From the NCBI GenBank assembly GCA_003517725.1, contig DOZZ01000091.1, forward strand, positions 13,471-27,299: DNA of 13,829 nt, written 5' to 3'. This document shows, in pieces, positions 1 through 6,915 of this stretch (its first letter is position 1; every line of letters starts with the position of its first letter). The notes under the pieces were generated by a model. That model made no database searches. It had not been told where the DNA came from and saw nothing but the letters and a program-made list of their open reading frames with translations. A program made the translations under genes and the position numbers. This stretch comes from Bryobacterales bacterium (lineage in GTDB: Bacteria; Acidobacteriota; Terriglobia; Bryobacterales; Bryobacteraceae).

Positions 1-121
1 TTTTTGAAAACAAAAGCTGTTCGAGCGCCGGTGTTTGCCATGTATGGAGCGAGCGGGCCCAATGGCGATCGTAGAACCAGGCAAATGCATCGTAGGGCGA
101 ATTCATTTCAATTGAGCGCAT
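1..121 (-). CDS. Partial class I SAM-dependent methyltransferase (N-terminus only)
   Basis: The minus strand is open from an ATG at 121 to the left edge (40 codons). A second in-frame ATG at 106 begins MNSPYDAFAWFYDRHW. The pattern YDxFAxFYDRHW followed ~10 residues later by a P-x-LE-x-LL helix is typical of the extreme N-terminus of stand-alone class I methyltransferases, just before the SAM-binding Rossmann fold. The glycine-rich SAM motif would lie beyond the window, so catalytic function is inferred from the N-terminus alone. Neither ATG has a clear Shine-Dalgarno sequence. The ATG at 106 fits the usual family start better; 121 is given as the outer limit. The gene is divergent from the glycan cluster and could methylate a sugar or lipid of that pathway, but nothing visible proves a link. 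The opposite strand is also open over 1-147 but encodes nothing recognisable. Confidence 0.6.
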   Translation of the reverse strand, partial: MRSIEMNSPYDAFAWFYDRHWARSLHTWQTPALEQLLFSK

Positions 122-259
122 GTCAAGCTGATTTTAGTAAAAATTAAGTTAAAAATATTCTTGAAAAACATGACAGATACATCGGTAAACACCTAGCTAA
201 CCTGTATTTTGAAAGCGTAAATGTTTGCAAAATGGGAAAAACTAGGCGAGACTATTCTA
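122..259. promoter_or_regulatory. AT-rich divergent intergenic region, promoters likely on both strands
   Basis: This gap separates the minus-strand methyltransferase start from the plus-strand epimerase start. It is very AT-rich (14 G/C among the 60 bases 121-180) within an otherwise GC-rich window. It should hold the promoter of the whole plus-strand glycan operon. Several half-matches to sigma-70 hexamers exist, for example TTGAAA at 161-166 and ATGACA at 170-175 on the plus strand, and TAAAAT (rc of 131-136) on the minus strand. None has a convincing partner at 16-18 bases, so no exact promoter is called. Start codons at 106 or 121 (minus) and 221 or 260 (plus) leave this as the only regulatory space. 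Confidence 0.4.
244..250 (+). promoter_or_regulatory. Ribosome binding site deciding the epimerase start
   Basis: AGGCGAG lies 9 bases before the ATG at 260. The alternative upstream ATG at 221 has only a weak GAAAG before it. The 260 start also puts the NAD-binding glycine motif at residues 8-14, as usual for this family, so 260 is preferred. Confidence 0.45.
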
Positions 260-1231
260 ATGAATAGCGTACTCGTAACGGGGGGCGCAGGATTTATTGG
301 TAGTCACCTTGTGGGCCATTTGCTGGAAACGGGCTGGAATGTTACCACAATAGATAATTTTGATCCTTTCTATGCACGGGAAGACAAATTATTGAATCTT
401 TCTGGCTATCGAGCGCGCCGGAACCTGCGCGTTTTAGAGCTGGATGTCAGAAATTATCCGGAGTTGATTGCCCATGCGGCGGGCCGTTATGATGTGATCG
501 TCCACTTGGCTGCGAAAGCGGGCGTGCGCCCGTCGATCGCGGATCCCGGCGACTACGTGGAGACGAACGTCAACGGGACCCAGAACATGCTCAGTTTCGC
601 GCGGCATTGCGGCGCGCCGCAGTTCGTATTCGCGTCGAGCAGCAGCGTGTACGGGGTGAATCCGCGGGTGCCGTGGTCCGAGAATGACCATGTTCTGATG
701 CCGATCAGCCCTTACGCCGCCACCAAAGTAAGCGGCGAACTGTTGGGCCATGTCTACGCTCAGTTGTTTGGCATTCGCTTCATCGCCTTGCGCTTCTTCA
801 CGGTATATGGACCGAGGCAGCGGCCCGACCTGGCCATCCACCGTTTCGCGCGGATGATGACGCAGGGGCTCCCGATTCCCGTGTTTGGAGACGGCAGCAC
901 GCGCCGCGACTACACCTACGTTGAGGAAGTGGTGCAAGGGATCGCCGCGGCCATGAAGTATGACCGCACTCTCTTCGAGATCATTAATCTTGGCAGCCAC
1001 CGTACCGTAGCGCTGACGGAGTTAATTGAGACGATCGAGGATGCCCTCGGCGTGAAAGCCGTGCTTCGGCATGAACCGGAGCAGCCGGGCGACGTGCCCC
1101 AGACGTACGCCGATGTGACCAAAGCCAGAGCTCTTTTGGGTTTCGAGCCACGCATGCCGTTTCCCACTGGAATCGAAAATTTTGCACGATGGCTGCGCGA
1201 GCGCGACAGCCTGATGGCAAAAGTCGCGTAA
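260..1231 (+). CDS. NAD-dependent epimerase, UDP-glucuronate 4-epimerase-like
   Basis: A 323-residue extended short-chain dehydrogenase/reductase. It most likely interconverts UDP-glucuronate and UDP-galacturonate in the cytosol, supplying a sugar donor to the glycosyltransferases downstream. Visible hallmarks are the NAD-binding motif GGAGFIG at residues 8-14, Asp32 at the end of beta-2 for the adenosine ribose, the serine cluster before VYG (Ser127 aligns with GalE Ser124), and the YxxxK pair Tyr152/Lys156. The stretches DNFDPFY, FFTVYGPRQRPD and RRDYTYVEEVVQGI are characteristic of UDP-glucuronate 4-epimerases rather than GalE, but related UDP-hexose epimerases or dehydratases cannot be excluded. 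Length is normal. A start at 221 would add 13 residues with no family support. The first ~200 bases of the gene are noticeably more AT-rich than the rest. It is the first gene of the plus-strand cluster, 45 bases ahead of the next gene. Confidence 0.85.
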   Translation: MNSVLVTGGAGFIGSHLVGHLLETGWNVTTIDNFDPFYAREDKLLNLSGYRARRNLRVLELDVRNYPELIAHAAGRYDVIVHLAAKAGVRPSIADPGDYVETNVNGTQNMLSFARHCGAPQFVFASSSSVYGVNPRVPWSENDHVLMPISPYAATKVSGELLGHVYAQLFGIRFIALRFFTVYGPRQRPDLAIHRFARMMTQGLPIPVFGDGSTRRDYTYVEEVVQGIAAAMKYDRTLFEIINLGSHRTVALTELIETIEDALGVKAVLRHEPEQPGDVPQTYADVTKARALLGFEPRMPFPTGIENFARWLRERDSLMAKVA

Positions 1232-1276
1232 GTTTAACCCTGATTACAAAGTCAGACTGTTGCAAACGAGCGCACT

Positions 1277-2578
1277 ATGCTTCCTATTTCGACGGCAGTC
1301 AATAGCCGGGAACGGCTGAATCGCGAGCGCGGGGACCCTCCGCGTTTGCTGATGTACGGACATGATACGTATGGACTCGGCCATTTGCGCCGCTCGCTGG
1401 CTATCGCGAATCATCTGGCGGGCGCCATCGATGATTTGAGCACGTTGTTGCTGACCGGATCGCCGGTAGCGCACTATTTTGCTCTGCCGCCCGGGGCCGA
1501 CTACATCAAGCTGCCGTCGGTGGTGAAGCTGGGCGATGAGCAGTATCGGGCGCGCGAACTGTCGATGTCCACGGATTCCATAGGACGACTGCGCACGGCG
1601 ATTATCTGCGAGGCCGCGACCCATTTCGCGCCCGATGTGGTTTTGGTGGACCATGCGCCATTGGGAGCCAAGGGAGAGATGTTGCCGGCGCTGCGGCATT
1701 TGCGGCGGAATTCGCCGCATACGCGCATTGTGCTCGGTCTTCGGGATGTACTGGACGAACCGGCGCGCGTACGCGAACTCTGGGCGCAGCAGCAGGTTCA
1801 CGGCGCGATCGAAGAGTTCTACGACCTGGTGATGATTTACGGACAGCCCGATATTTTCGATCCCGTGGAAGCCTATGGCTTTTCGCCGCGGATGGCCGCC
1901 AAGACCGTGTTCACGGGTTACGTCCAGCGCGAGGATCCGATTCGGCCCGCGTCCGCGTTGCGCGCAGAGCTGAATCTGGGCGAGGAGCCGTTCGTGCTGG
2001 TGACGGCGGGCGGCGGCGGCGACGGCCTCCAGCTTCAGAAGACTTTTCTGGAGGCCTGTGCGCATCTCGATCGCAGCCTGTTTGGAAGCGCCGTAATCAT
2101 CACGGGCCCGCTGATGTCCCCGGCTGACCGCGCCCAACTGGAGGGGCTGTGCGCCGGGCGCCCGGTCCGTCTACTCGATTTTCATCCGGATCTGCCGGGC
2201 TTGATGCGGGCGAGCGACCTGGTGGTGGCGATGGGCGGCTACAACACGGTGTGCGAAATTCTGGCGGGCCGCTGCCCGGCGCTGATCGTGCCGCGCGCGC
2301 ACCCTCGCCTGGAGCAGGACATTCGGGCCCGCGCTTTCGTGAAACGCGGGTTGCTCGCCATGCTGCCGGAGGATGAGCTCAGCCCTCTGAATCTGGCGGC
2401 CGCGGTGGCCACCACGCTCGCAGCCCGGCAATCGCTGGCGTCCAACCATTGGCGCTGGAATAGCCGGGGGCTGCCGTGCATCGCATCGCATATCAAGCGC
2501 CTGGCCGGCGCGGAGTGCCTCGAGTGCGGCTTCCGGATAGAAAGTGGCATCGCGGACAGCCACGTGTGCGCACCTTGA
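1277..2578 (+). CDS. COG4671-type GT-B glycosyltransferase (first copy)
   Basis: A 433-residue predicted glycosyltransferase of the MurG-like GT-B superfamily, group COG4671. The N-terminal domain carries the glycine loop YGHDTYGLGHLRRS (Gly35-His36), where the acceptor site lies in MurG-like enzymes. The C-terminal domain starts near residue 240 with TAGGGGDG and contains MGGYNT at 319-324, the nucleotide-sugar-binding loop of this group. No signal peptide or transmembrane segment is seen, so it probably acts at the cytoplasmic membrane face. Donor and acceptor are unknown. The first ~25 residues precede the usual family start, and an in-frame Met lies at about residue 27, so the start may be shorter. 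No strong ribosome site precedes 1277. The last ~45 residues contain three cysteines (AECLECGF and VCAP) that are not part of the GT-B fold. A related but distinct gene lies at 3885-5066. Confidence 0.75.
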   Translation: MLPISTAVNSRERLNRERGDPPRLLMYGHDTYGLGHLRRSLAIANHLAGAIDDLSTLLLTGSPVAHYFALPPGADYIKLPSVVKLGDEQYRARELSMSTDSIGRLRTAIICEAATHFAPDVVLVDHAPLGAKGEMLPALRHLRRNSPHTRIVLGLRDVLDEPARVRELWAQQQVHGAIEEFYDLVMIYGQPDIFDPVEAYGFSPRMAAKTVFTGYVQREDPIRPASALRAELNLGEEPFVLVTAGGGGDGLQLQKTFLEACAHLDRSLFGSAVIITGPLMSPADRAQLEGLCAGRPVRLLDFHPDLPGLMRASDLVVAMGGYNTVCEILAGRCPALIVPRAHPRLEQDIRARAFVKRGLLAMLPEDELSPLNLAAAVATTLAARQSLASNHWRWNSRGLPCIASHIKRLAGAECLECGFRIESGIADSHVCAP

Positions 2579-2589
2579 AATTTCCAGGT

Positions 2590-3885
2590 ATGCAGAATAC
2601 AAGTAATCAGCGGAAGGTCGGTTACCTTCTAAAAACTTTCCCGAAGCTCTCCGAGACCTTCATCCTCAATGAGATTGTGCAGATGGAAAAGCTGGGCACG
2701 CCGTTGCATCTTTTCTCGATCAAGAGGCCTCCGGAACAGGAAAAATTTCATCCTGGCGTGCATCAGGTTCAGGCCAACGTTACGTATCTGGCTTCGATCG
2801 GCTTGCGGAAAAATATCTTCGACTCGGCTTTCGTGGCGCTCGACCACGTCGAGTTGTTTCTAAGGAACCCGATCAACTACATCGCCACGCTGCGCTTTCA
2901 CTTCGGGCCCGCCAGGGGCAAGCGCTTGAAGGAGTTTATTCAAGCGGGCTTTCTGACGCGCGCGCTGGAGCGCCGCGGCATCACGCATCTACATGCGCAT
3001 TTTGCGAATGTGCCGACGTCGATGGCCGAGTTGGTGCGCCGTTTCTCCGGCATCACCTATAGCTTCACGGCGCATGCCAAGGATATTTACCTGTCTCCGA
3101 AACGTGAGTTGAGCCGGAAGATGCGGGACGCGGAGTTTGTCCTGACGTGTACCGGTTATAACCAGCAGTATCTTGACGCGATCAACATTCACGGCACGCC
3201 CATTCACCTGGCCTATCATGGCGTGGATCTGGACCGTTTTCTGAGCCTGAACACGAAGAGAGCTACGGGCGATGTGCTGCACATCGTGAGCGTGGGGCGT
3301 TTTTGCGAGAAGAAAGGGTTCGCCTACCTGATCCAGGCTTGCAGCCATTTGAAAGCCAGAGGCCTGCCGTTCCGCTGCTCGATTGTCGGTTGGGGACCGC
3401 TTCGCGACAGCATGGCCAGTCAGATTGCGGAGCTGTCACTGCACCAAGAGGTACGGCTGCGTCCCGAAATGACGCAGAACCAACTCATCGATTTTTATCA
3501 GACCGGCGACATTTTCGTACTGCCTTGCATTCTGACCGACGATGGCGACCGCGACGGCATTCCCAATGTGCTGCTGGAGGCCATGGCCATGCAGCTTCCG
3601 GCCGTGTCGACGGAGGTCTCGGGGATTCCGGAGTTGGTGGAGCACATGGAGAGCGGCCTGCTGGTGGCGGAGAAAGATGCCGTGGCGCTGGCCGATGCGC
3701 TGCAAGTGCTGCTGGAGCGGCCCGAGTTGCGGAAGAAGTTCGGCGAAAACGGGCGCGCCAAGGTGATGGATCAGTTTGAGTTGAAGCGCAGCGCCAGGCG
3801 CGTGCATGCATTTTTGTCGGCCGTGAACGCGCCGCCGCCCGTGGGACAGGTAGAGCCAGACGCGGTGTGGGATTTGGCGGAGTAA
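2590..3885 (+). CDS. GT4 glycosyltransferase, WcaL/AmsK-like
   Basis: A 431-residue GT-B retaining glycosyltransferase of family GT4. The opening GYLLKTFPKLSETFILNEI is the signature start of colanic-acid/amylovoran-type enzymes (WcaL, AmsK). The N-terminal domain continues with HAHFANVPTSMAEL and FTAHAKDIY (about residues 134-165). The C-terminal donor domain has SVGRFCEKKGF (about 233-243) and DGIPNVLLEAMA, where Asp322 and Glu330 form a DX7E version of the GT4 EX7E motif. It should transfer a hexose or uronic acid from a nucleotide sugar to a growing lipid-linked glycan in the cytosol. The frame is open upstream to 2476, overlapping the preceding gene, but those residues are Arg/Pro-rich and unlike the family. 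ATG 2590 is chosen. GTG 2566 and TTG 2575 are in-frame alternatives that would overlap the upstream stop codon. The gene ends in TAATG, overlapping the next start by one base. Confidence 0.85.
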   Translation: MQNTSNQRKVGYLLKTFPKLSETFILNEIVQMEKLGTPLHLFSIKRPPEQEKFHPGVHQVQANVTYLASIGLRKNIFDSAFVALDHVELFLRNPINYIATLRFHFGPARGKRLKEFIQAGFLTRALERRGITHLHAHFANVPTSMAELVRRFSGITYSFTAHAKDIYLSPKRELSRKMRDAEFVLTCTGYNQQYLDAINIHGTPIHLAYHGVDLDRFLSLNTKRATGDVLHIVSVGRFCEKKGFAYLIQACSHLKARGLPFRCSIVGWGPLRDSMASQIAELSLHQEVRLRPEMTQNQLIDFYQTGDIFVLPCILTDDGDRDGIPNVLLEAMAMQLPAVSTEVSGIPELVEHMESGLLVAEKDAVALADALQVLLERPELRKKFGENGRAKVMDQFELKRSARRVHAFLSAVNAPPPVGQVEPDAVWDLAE

Positions 3886-5066
3886 TGCGCAAAATCGTCT
3901 TCTACTGCCAGCACGTATTGGGCATCGGGCACCTGGTCCGCAGCACCGAAATTATTCGGGCGCTGGCCGGCCGCTTCTCCGTGTGCCTGGTCAGCGGCGG
4001 CGCGGACGTGGATGGTTTCCAATATCCCGCTGGCGTCGAAGTGGTGAAACTGCCGGCGCTGCAGACCGACGCCGATTTCGCCGAGTTGCAGACGTGCAGC
4101 GGCGACGATCTGGAGCAGGTCAAAGAAGCGCGGAAGTCCCTGTTGCTCTCCGTGTTGCGCGATTGTGAACCGGATGCGTTCATCGTCGAGCTGTTTCCGT
4201 TCGGCCGAAAGCGCTTCGGATTTGAGCTGCTGCCCGCGCTCGACTACCTGAAGAATTCCGGCGGCGATACCAAAGTAATTTGCAGCTTGCGCGACATATT
4301 GGTTTCGAAGCAGGATCAGGGACAGCATGAAGAGCGAGTGTGCAGGGTCGTGAATCGCTACTTCGACCTGGTGCTGGTGCATGGCGATCCGCGGTTTCAG
4401 AAGCTCGACGAGACTTTCTCGCGGGTCGCCGATCTGCAGTGCCCGGTCGAATATACGGGCTACGTGGTGCAACGCAACACCACAACCGTGGCGCCGGCGC
4501 ATCCGCCGGATCACCCGTTCATCGTCGTGAGTATCGGCAGCGGCCGCTACCGTAGCGGTCATCAGCTGATCGAGAGCATCATCGAAGCTGCGGCGATTTT
4601 GCAACGGGAGATTCCCCACCGCATTCTGATCTTCGGCGGACCTTTCATGCCCGAGGATACCTACGCGCGGCTGGCGCAGCTTGCCCAGCGGCAGCCTAAC
4701 ATCTGTTTCGAGCGCTACTCCGCGGATTTGTTATCCCTGATGGAAGCGGCCGCGCTCTCGGTCAGCATGGGCGGCTACAACACGCTCATGAACGTTCTGA
4801 CCACTGGCGTCAAGGCCGTGGTGTTTCCATACACCACGAACGGCGATCAGGAACAGAATATGCGCGCCGAAAAACTGGAGCAGCTGGGCTTGCTGGATGT
4901 GCTGCATCCCGAGGACCTCAACGCGCGTGCGCTGGCTGAGAAAATACTGCGCGCGCTGGACAGAACTCCCGCCCGCTTCAGTTTCGCGTTCGACGGCGCC
5001 GAGCAGACCGCGCAATTACTGGAAGCCGTGCTGCCACAAAATCAACCCGCGACGGTCGCGCCATGA
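3885..5066 (+). CDS. COG4671-type GT-B glycosyltransferase (second copy)
   Basis: A 393-residue MurG-like GT-B glycosyltransferase. The N-terminal loop HVLGIGHLVRSTEI (Gly15-His16) and the C-terminal MGGYNT at 295-300 match the same two landmarks in the 1277-2578 gene, so the two look like diverged paralogues. The linker and the second Rossmann domain, beginning near FIVVSIGSGRYRSGH (about residue 207), differ clearly, so they probably use different donors or acceptors. ATG 3885 overlaps the TAA of the GT4 gene (TAATG) and is preceded by GGCGGAG at 3876-3882, which implies translational coupling. An in-frame GTG at 3867 would add six residues and is less likely. The 3' end overlaps the exporter start (ATGA at 5063-5066). 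No signal peptide is seen. It probably adds a sugar to the same lipid-linked glycan. Confidence 0.75.
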   Translation: MRKIVFYCQHVLGIGHLVRSTEIIRALAGRFSVCLVSGGADVDGFQYPAGVEVVKLPALQTDADFAELQTCSGDDLEQVKEARKSLLLSVLRDCEPDAFIVELFPFGRKRFGFELLPALDYLKNSGGDTKVICSLRDILVSKQDQGQHEERVCRVVNRYFDLVLVHGDPRFQKLDETFSRVADLQCPVEYTGYVVQRNTTTVAPAHPPDHPFIVVSIGSGRYRSGHQLIESIIEAAAILQREIPHRILIFGGPFMPEDTYARLAQLAQRQPNICFERYSADLLSLMEAAALSVSMGGYNTLMNVLTTGVKAVVFPYTTNGDQEQNMRAEKLEQLGLLDVLHPEDLNARALAEKILRALDRTPARFSFAFDGAEQTAQLLEAVLPQNQPATVAP

Positions 5067-6898
5067 CCGTGCGGCGTCCTGCTCCCCCGCTGGTGTCCGG
5101 CACGTACCGCCTGGTCCAATCTTTTTGGCCGGAGATCTCCAAGGAAAGAAAGCTCCTGGCATTTGCGTTCCTCTCGGTGCTCGCCAGCATTTTCTTCCAG
5201 GTCCTGGAACCCTGGCCGCTGAAGTTCATCTACGATCACCTGTTTCTAAGAACCGGGCACCACATGTCCCGGCTGCCGTTTCACGTCACCGGAGACACCA
5301 AGGTGGTGCTGCCTATTTTGGCGGCGAGCATCGTGGTGGTGATTGCTCTGGGCGCTTTTTCGGATTACCTGAGCGCGGTTTTTCTAACGCGCGCGGCTTC
5401 CAGAATTCTGGCCGAGATTCGCACCAAGCTGTTCCTGCATCTGGCCAACCTGTCGCTCTCGTTCCATAGCGAGAACCGCTCGGGCGACCTTCTTACACGC
5501 ATCACGTACGACATCGACCGCATGCGCGAAATCATCGTCACCGCGCTGCTGCCGTTGGTCACCAACGGCCTGGCGTTCTTCGCCATGCTCGGCGTGATGT
5601 TCTGGATTAATTGGAGGCTGGGGCTCATCGCCATCGTGGCGGGCCCGGTTTTTGTCTTCTCTGTCAACCACATCACCGAGAAGATCAAAGCCACGTCCAG
5701 ATTGCAACGGGCGCGGGAAGGCGCGCTGGCGGCCACTACTTCCGAAGCCATTGGAGCGATCAAGACGATCCAGGCGCTCTCGCTACAGCAGGAGTTCGCC
5801 GATATTTTTTCGGCGGCCACAGTCAAGAGCCTGCAGGAGGGCGCCAAGGCGCAGCGTCTTTCGGCGAGGCTCGAACGTACCGTGGAGATTTTGGTCGCGG
5901 CCACGACGGCGGTGGTGTTGTGGGGCGGCGCGCAGTTGGTGATCGATAAGGTTTTGACGCCCGGCGACCTGATTGTCTTTATCAACTATCTGCGCACCGC
6001 GTTCCGGCCGATGCGGCAACTGGCCAAATATCTGGGGCAGATTTCGCGCGCGCTCTCCTCGGCCGATCGCATTCTCGATCTGTTGCATACGGTCCCGGTG
6101 ATTCGGGACGCGCCCGATGCAGTGGACGCGGACGACGTGGCCGGAGTCATCCGCTTCGAAAACGTTTCCTTCGGCTATCATTCGCGGCGCATGGTGCTGC
6201 GCGACATGGATTTCAGCGTGGCGCCGGGCCAGACGGTGGCCATCGTGGGACCTTCGGGAAGCGGCAAGTCGACCATCACCAATCTGCTGCTTCGGTTCTA
6301 CGACCCGGTCGCTGGCCGCATCTTGATCGACGGCCGCGATCTGCGCGAATACAAATTGAACTCCTTGCGGCGGCGCTTCAGCGTGGTGTTGCAGGATAGC
6401 GTGCTGTTCGCCGTCAGCGCCAGCGAAAACATTAGCTTCGGGTCGCCGGGCGCGCGCCAGGAACAGATCGAGACGGCGGCCCGGCAGGCCAACGCGCATG
6501 AATTTATTTCGAGTCTGCCGCAGGGTTACCAGACCATCATCGGGGAGCGCGGCGCTTCTCTATCGGGCGGCCAGCGGCAACGCGTCGTGATTGCCAGGGC
6601 CGCCCTGCGTCAGGCGCCGGTGGTGATTCTGGACGAGCCCACCACGGGGCTCGACGGCCAGAATGAGAGCGAGGTCATGCTGGCTCTGGAACGCCTGACC
6701 GCGGGCCGCACGACGCTGCTGATCTCGCATAATTTGCGCGCTGTCAGGAACGCCGACTCAATTTTGTACCTGGCGGATGGAGAAATTCTCGAGCGCGGGA
6801 CGCACGAGCAGTTGATGGCTTTGGATGGCGAGTATGCCGCCAGCTACATCCTGCAAAGCACCACTGGAACGTATCAGGACACGCAACAGGCCGTCTAG
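5063..6898 (+). CDS. MsbA-like ABC exporter (fused permease and ATPase)
   Basis: A 611-residue half-transporter of the type IV ABC exporter fold: an N-terminal membrane domain (about residues 20-320, several hydrophobic helices) followed by one ATPase domain. ATPase motifs are complete: Walker A GPSGSGKST at 396-404, signature LSGGQ at 500-504, Walker B VVILDEPT from 520 with Asp524 and catalytic Glu525, D-loop TGLDG, and H-loop His556 in ISHN. It should work as a homodimer in the inner membrane. Its position at the end of a glycosyltransferase run suggests it flips a glycolipid or lipid-linked oligosaccharide, as MsbA and PglK do. A peptide or drug substrate cannot be excluded. The start ATG overlaps the upstream TGA (ATGA), and no separate ribosome site is visible, so translation is probably coupled. 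No N-terminal C39 peptidase domain is present, which argues against a bacteriocin exporter. Confidence 0.9.
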   Translation: MTVRRPAPPLVSGTYRLVQSFWPEISKERKLLAFAFLSVLASIFFQVLEPWPLKFIYDHLFLRTGHHMSRLPFHVTGDTKVVLPILAASIVVVIALGAFSDYLSAVFLTRAASRILAEIRTKLFLHLANLSLSFHSENRSGDLLTRITYDIDRMREIIVTALLPLVTNGLAFFAMLGVMFWINWRLGLIAIVAGPVFVFSVNHITEKIKATSRLQRAREGALAATTSEAIGAIKTIQALSLQQEFADIFSAATVKSLQEGAKAQRLSARLERTVEILVAATTAVVLWGGAQLVIDKVLTPGDLIVFINYLRTAFRPMRQLAKYLGQISRALSSADRILDLLHTVPVIRDAPDAVDADDVAGVIRFENVSFGYHSRRMVLRDMDFSVAPGQTVAIVGPSGSGKSTITNLLLRFYDPVAGRILIDGRDLREYKLNSLRRRFSVVLQDSVLFAVSASENISFGSPGARQEQIETAARQANAHEFISSLPQGYQTIIGERGASLSGGQRQRVVIARAALRQAPVVILDEPTTGLDGQNESEVMLALERLTAGRTTLLISHNLRAVRNADSILYLADGEILERGTHEQLMALDGEYAASYILQSTTGTYQDTQQAV

Positions 6899-6915
6899 CG
6901 GCCCGCCTTACATCA

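Noticed and set aside
1..147. Plus-strand open stretch at the left edge, as the tail of an upstream gene
   Set aside because: The translation has no recognisable pattern, while the minus strand gives a methyltransferase-like N-terminus over the same bases.
1244..2137. Minus-strand open frame opposite the first COG4671 gene (297 codons)
   Set aside because: Low-complexity Arg/Gln/His-rich translation with no domain pattern; the plus-strand gene explains the region.
2476..2589. N-terminal extension of the GT4 protein
   Set aside because: Those 38 residues overlap the upstream gene, are Arg/Pro-rich and precede the family's normal start motif.
5063..6898. Bacteriocin or RiPP exporter interpretation of the ABC transporter
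   Set aside because: There is no C39 peptidase domain, no precursor peptide-like small gene and no maturation enzyme nearby; glycosyltransferases dominate the context.
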